Below are positions 55,616 through 64,000 of a stretch of 64,000 bases of DNA, piece by piece (the first letter of the stretch is position 1; every line of letters begins with the position of its first letter). This DNA comes from Pieris napi (taxonomy: Eukaryota > Arthropoda > Insecta > Lepidoptera > Pieridae): NCBI RefSeq assembly GCF_905475465.1, contig NC_062255.1, positions 868,001-932,000 on the forward strand, written 5' to 3'. A program made the position numbers and the translations under genes. The notes below the pieces were generated by a model that saw only the letters and a program-made list of their open reading frames with translations, did not search any database and had not been told where the DNA came from.

Positions 55616-56839
55616 AATCACAGAAAAGAAATATTCGAAATGAAAACTTATTTAAATTAACTGCAGAGATTATTTTATTCATTACATATAAAAATCTAAG
55701 TTTATTTTCTGAGACAGATGCTCAGCTTTTGACAGCAAACTAGTATTTGTAGCCACAATTTCATTGAACGGAAACTAAGATGGTTCGCAGAATTCAGCAG
55801 CTAATAAAAAGTTAAAGCGTTCTTGGATTCTCCTTCAAACATCCTTTGGGATTACTATGTTTTACGATTAAAGGATGAAAATGGAGTCCCGTAGTTCCCT
55901 TATGGGGCATTGGGCATATTTTGACACGTTTAAAATTTAAGTAACAGCGACGTCGAATAAAATATAGGCCTTTTTATATCAATTATTTGCTAATTTATTT
56001 AATAATTCTAATGGCTATTTATAAAAATACAGTGCATATGTTTTAACAGAAGAAAGCGTTTTTTACGTAAAAAATGTATATTTAAAAAATGGATACTAAA
56101 CTAATTTAACAATAATAAATTACATTTCATATGACATTTGTTTGTATGTTCTTGTATGCTGCCATATGTGTGTATGTACTTGGTATGAAAAGTAGCTCAG
56201 CGGCTTTTTACTAAAATATGGTAGTAATTATAATTTTATTACAGTTATAAAAAAAGTGTAGTTAACAAAATTATAATTAGTAATTTATTTAAGTTTTTAA
56301 TTATCTACCAAATATTTTTTATCTTTAATTGATCAGTTTTTATCCGAAAATTATCTATCTATTTGCTATCGTTCGAATTATAAAATATATTTAGAAACCG
56401 GTTAATTCGAGTTTCCTCTTTATTTGGTAAGGAGTTTCATAAAGGGTTATCTATTTTTAAAGTCTTAGCAACAATTTATAAAAAAAAAAATATTAATTTT
56501 AAGCAACGTAAACAAGTAAAGTAATGCTTTGCGTTTGCACAAAATACTTTGAATTTCGACGCTCCCAAAATGTGTATTTATATTTAATATTTGCGTACAT
56601 TTAAATATTCCGAAATCGGCTTAGTAATTTATGCGAGTCCCAACAATTTGATTTGTTGAGTCACTCCCCAATCCAGAGTTATTTGCGATTCACTTGATTT
56701 ATTACCGCAAGGTATGGGAATACGCAGAATAATATTTTTAGCTAACGCTAGTAAGTGATTGAATGCATTCGAAACGAATTAAATTTTTTCAATTTACATA
56801 GAATTTTTTTATGAGACAGAAGACAAGTTAGCATGGACA
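55616..56839. other. Intron sequence, unassigned
   Basis: AT-rich, with no gene, RNA or repeat end recognised. Confidence 0.45.
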
Positions 56840-57068
56840 ACAACTGACCGTTTCTTAAGCCAGCTTTTGCCACGCACCACCACTATGTGGAACCAGCTGC
56901 TCACTGAGGTATTTCCGAACCAATTCTACTTAGGGTCCTTCAAGAAAAGAGCCTATCAATTCTTGCAATACCGGCAACGCACTTGCGAATCTTCTGAGTG
57001 TCCATGGGCGGCGGTATAACTGAACATCAGGTGAGCCACCTGCCCCTTTGCTTCCTATTACATAAAAA
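56840..57068 (+). mobile_element. LINE A 3' fragment
   Basis: CTTTTGCCACGCACCACCAC, TATGTGGAACCAGCTGCTCA, TACTTAGGGTCCTTCAAGAA, GAGTGTCCATGGGCGGCGGT and CATCAGGTGAGCCACCTGCC end in CATAAAAAA. Several substitutions make it an older copy than 29607-30404. Confidence 0.8.
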
Positions 57069-58584
57069 AGTCACTCGCAAGTTATTATTATATAAACTTG
57101 CCGTTAACTACATAATACAAGATGGCCGTACATTTACCAACTATGGTCTTAGCAATATCTTAATAGCTTATTCTACCTACCTGAACAAAATATTGTAAAC
57201 CTATTTTAAAAGAGTAAGTGTGGAGTTTCTTGGCCATTTTTCTTTACACGAAACTACCTTTTGGAAGGGGCAACTAGAATCTTCTTTATATTTTATTTGA
57301 CGTTTAAAGGTGACATTTTAGGTGATCTAATTGAAATAAATGATTTGACTTATGACTTCCCTAAACAGACCTCAGATGTAAAATGTCATTATCGTAATGA
57401 TAATTGGTCACAACCCACCAGAGACATAAACAAATTACAGATCTAATAATAAAATACGTTTCAGCCAGTATTCGGAACTGATACATCAATTTAAAACAGC
57501 GCTAGGCCGCAAAGCCTTCAGGCAGTTTTAGGTAACTCCAGAATTTGTTTTGATTTGGTTACCGACGCGATGCCGTATTTAATTTTCCATTCAATCAAAA
57601 AATCCTAAATCGAATCGTAAATCGAATACCGGCGATTACTCCGTTTTGTGGTTTCTGTTGAATATATATTAAAATCTTTTATATATACGTCACAGATTCG
57701 AAGAGATTAAAATTTGCCAAATTTGTAATATCTTCGAAATATTCATTTAAATCATATGCTGTAAAGGGCCATATAGATCTATATTAAATGAACAATGTAT
57801 TCAAGGTATTTAATTGGTTAAGGATTAATGCTGTATTGGGTAAAATCGCTTCGAAAATTAGCCATTATTTGTCGTAAAAAGTAAATGACAAAAAAAAGTT
57901 ATTGTGGGTTATCCATAAGAGATAGACATATACCATAATGGACTTTTCTGTAGACCTTTTCAATGTGTACAATACTTAGTACATTATTTTGATAAAACTC
58001 GTAGGGTTCAGCCTGCGTTTGCAATGTAAGCGGAAAAAATGTAATTATTTACGACATCACATTAGAAACCTCAAAAATAACAGTACTTCTCCACTATTTA
58101 ATGGATGTTATTATACATATAAACCTTCCTCCTCCAACCTCTTGAATCACTCTATCTATTAAAAAAAACCGCATCAAAATCCGTTGTGTAGTTTCAAAGA
58201 TTTAAGCATACAAAGGGACATAGGGACAGAGAAAGCGACTTTGTTTTATACTATGTAGTGATAACTTAGTATATAGAAATTAAATATAATACGTAATTTT
58301 TTATCACTACGAAACAATAGACCGTTTTATGAGAATTTATAATTATGACCTGTTCGTCCGAACCGATTTGCCAATGATTCAGAGTTCACAGTACATCTCT
58401 AGGAACAAGACATGCCATTCACACAGTACCTCACGATAGTGCAAATTGTATTCTAAGTTTCTAAACTAACATTAGAAAAAAGGTATTAAATACATTGAAA
58501 GTTTTATTATCTAGTTAAATAAAGTTTATTTAAATATCACAAAAACTAAAATGTTGACTATAGCAGGGTGTCGGTTTTTTGTGA
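57069..58584. other. Intron sequence, unassigned
   Basis: No supported gene. ACCTTTTGGAAGGGGCAACT at 57257 repeats a phrase at 54313 (TTTTGGAAGGGGCAACTAGA), so an unnamed repeat is present at both sites. Confidence 0.45.
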
Positions 58585-58589
58585 CGTTG

Positions 58590-58655
58590 TGCGTGCGCAA
58601 AAATTTACACTCATAATTTTTCCCTAACGCGCCAAAAGAAGTATAACTTCAAATA
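58590..58655. mobile_element. Single end of the GAAGTTATACTTC MITE subfamily
   Basis: TTTTTCCCTAACGCGCCAAAAGAAG (broken here: CCCTAACGCGCC, AAAAGAAGTATAACTTC) matches the right end of the element at 46030-46415. The rest is absent. It lies 80 bases beyond the donor of the T1 exon. Confidence 0.55.
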
Positions 58656-58736
58656 TCCATGGATTCAGTGGGGATTGGAATGACCATGCCAAAACATGCC
58701 ATGCCAACTGTACTGGGTTATCACAGACGCTATTAC

Positions 58737-58916
58737 CTTTGCAGATGGTGAACTAGAAGGTTCGTCAAACAGGGCCCAGACTTTGGGCTTGATCCTCTGC
58801 CAGGGGCCGAGCTCTCCAGCATGGTAAGATTCTTCATACCCGAAGATTCTTGCAATCTCTTCTTCAGATGGCTTTTCACTGTCGATATCGAGTTTATCCA
58901 GAATTGCCAGAGTATT
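58737..58916 (-). CDS. Shaw: Shaw-type K+ channel, exon encoding end of T1 domain and T1-S1 linker
   Basis: First visible coding exon of the channel in transcript order. It is preceded on the minus strand by a polypyrimidine-CAG acceptor and followed by a GTAATA donor. The 180 bases encode 60 residues from NTLAILDKLDIDSEKP to EPSSSPSAK, with IFGYEESY, WQRIKPKVWALFDEP in between. This matches the segment of Shaw/Kv3 channels that closes the cytoplasmic tetramerisation domain and leads to S1 (family knowledge). The exon starts and ends in phase 0 and joins directly to the S1 exon at 37457. The earlier T1 exons, including the start codon, were not found between 58917 and 64000 and are presumably beyond the window. 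Shaw and its insect paralogue Shawl are hard to separate by eye; the symbol means the Shaw subfamily. Confidence 0.93.
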
Positions 58917-59214
58917 CTGAAAATTAATTATTTACTATGAATTCCTTTTTGTAATATTGGTTCCTGCTATAGTTAGTTTTTTGTGTGTCTTATAGTTCCC
59001 AATTTTATTAAGTGTAACAGTAATTTACATATTTGTTTTGCATATTAGTAAAAAATGGGTTTTATACCACCTCAATTTAAGAAACACGACGAATTGTTCT
59101 TGGCAAAACAAGAAACTAATTTTATCACTACATATTAGACTGTATGTGTTTTATAATATATTGATACTTACAATAATTGTAAATAACATTTATGACATCA
59201 TATTTTTTTATGTA

Positions 59215-59432
59215 ATAGGAGGCAATCGGGCAGGAGGCTCATAAAGTTAAGTGATACCGCCGCCCATGGACACTCTCAATGCCAGAAGTCTCGCGAGTGT
59301 GTTACCGGCCTTTTAAGAATTGGTACGCTCTTTTATTGAAGGATAGGGTCAAATTGGTTTGGATAAACTTCAGTGGGCAGCTGGTTCCACAGAGTAGTGG
59401 TGCGCGGCAAAAACTGCCTTTAATACATTGTT
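59215..59432 (-). mobile_element. LINE A 3' fragment
   Basis: CAATCGGGCAGGAGGCTCAT, GTGATACCGCCGCCCATGGA, TTAAGAATTGGTACGCTCTT, TCAGTGGGCAGCTGGTTCCA and GTGGTGCGCGGCAAAAACTG follow LINE A in minus orientation, with small changes. It lies 300 bases upstream of the T1 exon in transcript terms. Confidence 0.8.
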
Positions 59433-60399
59433 GGTTTTTGGATCTTAAATCTAGTTCACGGTAGTAGCCGTCACCGTATGATCAATTATTGAGATTACAA
59501 AAACAATTCGGCACTGCCACGAAGTATGCTTGACTTTAGAATTCAGAATTAAAGATAAGAGATCTCTCAGTAACTTGATAATTTCAGCTGTATTTCCGAT
59601 TCGCATTTCAATCACTCAAAGCCTTTTAACTTTAAGGCTCTATAAGATCCTAAGGCTTCCAACTGAATGATTTCAATAAACTGCTTCAATGGAAAATTTA
59701 TTATTGTGACCTTCATCGACTGATTCTAATTTGTAACGCATGACCCAGTTTTCATGATTTTAATGTTATTAATTTTATGGATAACACGTAAAGAGATAAA
59801 AGAACGAGGTTTCAAAGACTAGACTAGTAGACTTTACTAGAAGACATTGAAGTAGAACATCAGAAACACTTTACAATTAAAGGAAAAAAAAATCGTTATC
59901 AGTTTGACTTGTATGTGATTTTATTGTGATTAAACATATTAGGCTGTGTGCGAAAGCTAATAAAAATTACTCGGTTACTAGAAAATATGGAGATGATCTT
60001 CTTTATTTAAATAAAACTTTTAAATACTTCTTTAAATAAAGAAGTATTTAAAATGTTGGTTCACGGATTTCCGGGTAGAACGTGTATAATGTTTGTCAGT
60101 GTATTTATTTAGGATACTTACGGGTCGGGTTCATATTCTGGATATAATGGAGAGACTGGGTCTACGGGTACCAAGTAACAACCTTTTTTTTTTTTGTTTT
60201 TAAGTATTTTTTATTTTATATATATACTTTTGTTTAATGTTTTTTAATTGTAGGGTTATAATATCCCTAATATTATTTTGTAGTTATATTGCATTAGCAG
60301 TATCTGTTAAGATAGAATAATTATGTGGAAATAAATTATAATGTACGTAGGTGAGATATTTACTCTACAACCTAAAGCTTAATTAACAAGTTAGTTTTT
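59433..60399. other. Intron or upstream sequence, unassigned
   Basis: No sign of the missing T1 exons. A self-complementary stretch AAATACTTCTTTAAATAAAG lies near 60030. Confidence 0.45.
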
Positions 60400-61125
60400 T
60401 GTTAAACTCAAACTCAAAATAACTTTATTCATATAGGTAAACAAGTACACTTATGAACGTCAACAAAAAAGTTAAATTATTTGTAAATTTACATTTACTA
60501 CCAGTTCGCAAGTCAAGGGCGTAGAGTGGGCAAGAAGAACTGGCAAGAAACTTTCCACCACTCTTTTTAATCGCTAAGTTTTAGTTCATACAAATTGTTT
60601 GAACTGGAGCAAATCAATTCCGAGGATTAGGATCATTTACATATTCGTCAAATTTATAAAAAGCTTTATTGATTAATTTACATCTAACGAGGGCTTTGAA
60701 TTTATTTAGTGATAATTCTCTAATTTCGCTTAGGAGTTTGTTGTACAAACGAATACAATTTCCATATAAGGAGTGGTTTATCTTCTGGAGCCTGGTTGGT
60801 CCTATACTCAAATTAGTTCTGTTTCGAGTATTATACTGGTGAAAGTTACCAATTGTTTAAAACCGTTTATATTTTTTTATACATACAACAAGGCTTCAAG
60901 AATATATTAGTTAGAATTAGAATATATTATTAATAGATAGTGTCATAATATTTGATTCCCTAAACTTATTCCGTACCGACTCTCTTGGGGAAACACAACA
61001 AATACCCCGAACAGCCCGCTTCTGCAGCACATACATGGATTGAACCGCTGAAGCAGCACCCCACAGTATAATACCGTACGACGTAACGCTGTGAAAGTAG
61101 CTATGATAGCTATCGTGGCAACCCC
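60400..61125 (-). pseudogene. CR1-like LINE (LINE C relative), RT C-terminal half
   Basis: The minus strand reads AYFHSV-like, then YGIILWGAAS, LQKRAVRGICCVSPRESVRN and FRESNIM at 60930-61110. After a deletion it reads KINHSLYGNCIRLYNKLLSE and LNKFKALVRCKLINKAFYKF at 60614-60811. SYGIxLWG...LQKRAVR and NKLLxEI...FKxxVxxKLxxKAFY are the classical CR1/jockey C-terminal motifs. The 3' end has the paired CCAGTTC words and a TTGAGTTTGAG tail. This copy shows which ORF the non-coding LINE C ends belong to. Confidence 0.75.
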
Positions 61126-61861
61126 ACTACCCCTATGTTTATTTTAGTTATAAGCTTATATTTTAAACGAATAATCTAGTTCACACTCAGCTTCTTATAT
61201 ATTTGAACATATCTACAACAACCTCCACCACTTAACTAGAGTTTAAAGTACTTTTCTTGAAGGTTCCTAATTGCAATAGGTTGGAAAGTATTACAAGTCC
61301 CTATGTATTGCTTATCATAGTCATGTTTCATTATAGATATAAGATACATAATATAGTACGAACCCCTTTGAATTCTAGCGTATAAAATCTGACTTTATTG
61401 AGTCGTAAATTGCTATGTTGGCCCAGATCAAGCTGAGTTACGAATTGTATGGTCCAACTAGAGGATTTAGCGATAAATCTAATAATAATATTTGTATATA
61501 TATGTAAAAGACTAAGGTAGGTTTGATTTATAGTTTCATTATTAATTTACGGCAAGTGGGTTATCAATATGCCATCAACAATTATTGTTTCATATGGTAT
61601 CAAACTCTAATAACCTCAGAGTAATACACCATTATACTATAGGGAATTATCATCCAAGATATAATTATTAGCCTCCAAATTATTGTCATAATGAACCTTT
61701 AAGTATCATTAATATCTTATGTGTATATTTTATTTATTGCAACTAGCTATAATATTTAGTATAATCGTTTGTTGTTATATATAATTAATGCTGGCTGTAA
61801 ATGTACAGATTTAATATTGATTACGAAACAAATACACAAGTTTATATATCATTATTTTTGC
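61126..61861. other. Sequence without a supported gene
   Basis: AT-rich, nothing recognised. Confidence 0.45.
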
Positions 61862-62130
61862 AGTGTTGCCCTAGTGGCTTGACTGACTCTCATCACTATG
61901 ACCGTAGGTTCGAACCCCAGCTGTGCACTTGGGCTTTTATTTCAATTAGCGTATTTAATGGAACCGGCAAGCCATATGGTAAGATTCAAACTAGACTTAA
62001 CGCTAAGCCTGACTCCCATATGTCAAAAATGTATTAGACTTTGACATTTGACACCCAAAAACAGGCGTGTGTCAGGAACAGAGGGTCCCCGACTTGTCTA
62101 TAAAATCTGAAGGTTACAGCTTGGCAGTGA
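61862..62130 (+). repeat. SINE 1, diverged full copy
   Basis: TTGCCCTAGTGGCTTGACTG (A box), CCGTAGGTTCGAACCCCAGC (B box), TGTGCACTTGGGC, AGGCGTGTGTCAGGAACAGA and CCCCGACTTG are in family order with many substitutions. The 78-codon frame over it is chance. Confidence 0.65.
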
Positions 62131-62339
62131 CAAAAGTTAAAAGGTCAGTCGTCGTATGAAAAATTATCTTGTACCAAACACAATAGCCCGAAGCAACAGA
62201 TGGTCTAACAAGAAAAGTTTACCTAATACAGATATAAATGACTTTTATTCGGATAAAAATTATAATTTACTTTAGTATCTCATAAGTAGGTCAAAGTCAA
62301 AAGAATCGTGTTATTAAAGCAAAATTATTGTAAATCTTT

Positions 62340-62530
62340 TAATTCAAAATCATTTATTCATTTAGGTAACACAATTTTCAATGAACGTTAATAAAAAAAA
62401 TTATACATTTTAAATGCTAAATGCAATTTTAAGGTACTGCCAGTTCTAAAATCAAGGGAACGAACGAGAAGAACTGGCAATAAACTCTCCGCCACTCTTT
62501 TTAATCACAAAGTGTTTTGTTTAGCACATT
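62340..62530 (-). mobile_element. LINE C 3' end
   Basis: TCATTTATTCATTTAGGTAA, CTGCCAGTTCTAAAATCAAG, GAACTGGCAATAAACTCTCC and CCACTCTTTTTAATCAC match the family on the minus strand. Confidence 0.7.
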
Positions 62531-63054
62531 GTGATTGAATGGTTGAGAAAATATGTGAAACAAAACAAAGAAAACATTTCATATAAGTTTAATTTTGCAA
62601 TACTTGTTTAAAAAAGAAATAATGACAAAATAAATAAAAATTATAAAAAAAAAAAGATAAAAACATCTTTAAGCGGATTATATATCACGCTGAAATTTCT
62701 GCTCGAACGGTGCAGAACTTTTTGAGTTTTTAGCGTACACAAATAAACATAACATTTATATATATTTGACCTAAACTCTGAGGAAGCGTGAAGAAAAGAA
62801 ACTTATCGTAGGGTTCAGGGATTTCTACACTCCAACATGGAATTTCTTAGTTACGCATAAACCAAGAACCAAAATAGGGTAAGACGTGCGCAAAAGCCAT
62901 AAAGCTGGTGAGAAACTATTAATTATATAAACTCATCATGAACACACTGTAGCAATTAAATTATCGTCGTAAACCGAGTTGATAACGAGTTAAGACCTTT
63001 AAGCAATAATGGCGACCAAAATTATATACATATCTATATCTATATATATATATC
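62531..63054. other. Sequence without a supported gene
   Basis: AT-rich, ending in a TCTATATATATA and CTTCTTCTT simple-sequence stretch. Confidence 0.45.
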
Positions 63055-63066
63055 TTCTTCTTCTAT

Positions 63067-63430
63067 CTATATATATAAAAAGAAAATGATGTTCGTTTGA
63101 GGCTCTTTCACGCTTAAACCACTGATCGTATCGACATGAAACTACCACCATTCGATGCGAATTTTTTCCTAGATGGTTTATGGCTATTTATTTATTGCTG
63201 TTTTACTTTTATGAAAATTTATCCATACGGACTTCACCGCGGAAACATTCTGGGAGGCTTCCTAGAACCTCTAAACGTCAACATCTGTTAAAAACTCGAT
63301 TTTCGAAATATTTCAATTTTCTTAGCGGGAAGTTAAAAAGAAGAATAATAAAAATATGAAAAAAAATAAAATAATGAAACATAAAATTTATTTTAATTCG
63401 TCCAGCAAAGCGGGCGCGAAACGGCTAGTA
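63067..63430 (+). mobile_element. Helitron-like element, copy 1 of a tandem pair
   Basis: Starts TCTATATATATAAAAAGAAA and contains GATGTTCGTTTGAGGCTCTT, CACTGATCGTATCGACATGA and CTTCACCGCGGAAACATTCT. It ends AGCGGGCGCGAAACGGCTAG before T; the GC-rich stretch just inside CTAG is where Helitrons carry their hairpin. Confidence 0.6.
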
Positions 63431-63433
63431 TAT

Positions 63434-63816
63434 TATATAAGAAAAATGGTCTTCGTTTGAGGCTCCTTCACGCCTAAACCACTGATCGTATCGACATGAA
63501 ACTACTGCCATTCGATGCGAAATTTTTCCTAGATGATTTATGGCTTATTCCAACGTTCCTTCATTTTTTTATTGCTGTTTAACTTTTATGAAAATTTATA
63601 AATACGGACTTCACCGCGGAAACATTCGGGGAGGCTTCCTAGTACCTCAAAACGTCAACATCTCTTAAAAACTCGATTTCAAAAAAAAATAATTATCTTA
63701 GCGGGAAGTTAAACAGAAGAATAATAAAAATATGAAAAAATAATAATAATGAAACATAAAAATTTATTTATTTCCTATTTTAATTTGCCCAGCAAAGCGG
63801 GCGGGAAACGGCTAGT
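63434..63816 (+). mobile_element. Helitron-like element, copy 2 of a tandem pair
   Basis: Repeats GTTTGAGGCTCCTTCACGCC, TAAACCACTGATCGTATCGA and AGCGGGCGGGAAACGGCTAG with about 90% identity to copy 1, in the same orientation and directly after it. There is no ORF. Confidence 0.6.
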
Positions 63817-63917
63817 TTTATATATAAACGAAGGACTGTTTGGCTAACCCTTCATTGTATTTTTAATAAAATATGCCATTATATAGATTCGGAGATAGTG
63901 TTAAGTCATGTCTATGA

Positions 63918-64000
63918 TAGATTAATACCTGCAGCTGAGTTTCATGATCGGACGTCGAGGAAGAGCCCGTATCACCTCGACGTCCGTCGTTCCACAACGG
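63918..64000 (+). mobile_element. LINE A fragment running off the window end
   Basis: AGATTAATACCTGCAGCTGA, GTTTCATGATCGGACGTCGA and CACCTCGACGTCCGTCGTTC match the LIPAAEFHHRTSR...HLDVRRSTT coding region, with a short deletion between the two halves. The copy continues past 64000. Confidence 0.75.

Overview
The window is AT-rich, repeat-dense eukaryotic DNA. Its long introns, tRNA-derived SINEs of the type with a B box near GGTTCGATCCC, Helitron-like elements ending in CTAG, and many short 3' ends of jockey/CR1-type LINEs all point to an insect, most likely a moth or butterfly. There is no operon, CRISPR array, rRNA gene or convincing functional tRNA gene.

Only one host gene can be supported. 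It is a Shaw-type (Kv3) voltage-gated potassium channel on the minus strand. Four coding exons are visible, in transcript order 58737-58916, 37227-37457, 19159-19473 and 13216-13425. Each has canonical splice sites, each is a whole number of codons, and together they encode 312 contiguous residues. They cover the end of the tetramerisation (T1) domain, S1 and S2, S3 to S5, and the pore with S6. The N-terminal exons and the C-terminal tail were not found and probably lie outside the window. Three introns of about 21.3, 17.8 and 5.7 kb hold almost everything else.

The only intact-looking transposon gene is a 1060-codon endonuclease/reverse transcriptase at 6889-10071 (minus), here called LINE A. 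It is surrounded by at least eleven truncated or decayed relatives on both strands (about 4.15, 13.0, 17.7, 25.4, 28.4, 29.0, 29.6-30.4, 38.6, 46.5, 56.9, 59.2 and 63.9 kb). Remnants of four or five other LINE families are recognisable from their C-terminal RT motifs. Between them sit TIR or foldback elements (5.6, 14.7, 18.2, 23.5, 25.5, 32.4, 33.7, 36.0-36.4, 39.6, 42.5, 45.0, 46.1, 50.8-51.2 and 52.6 kb), SINEs, Helitron-like elements, and one recent 1.19-kb tandem duplication (48659-51036).

The interesting content is architectural: LINE A inside a MITE, LINE A inside a SINE, a SINE inside a SINE, a three-layer nest at 35.7-36.6 kb, a two-foldback composite present twice, and a LINE whose stop codon appears to be completed by its own poly(A) tail. 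I found no evidence for a new enzymatic or immune system. All repeat family names are judged by eye from motifs and were not checked against a repeat library.
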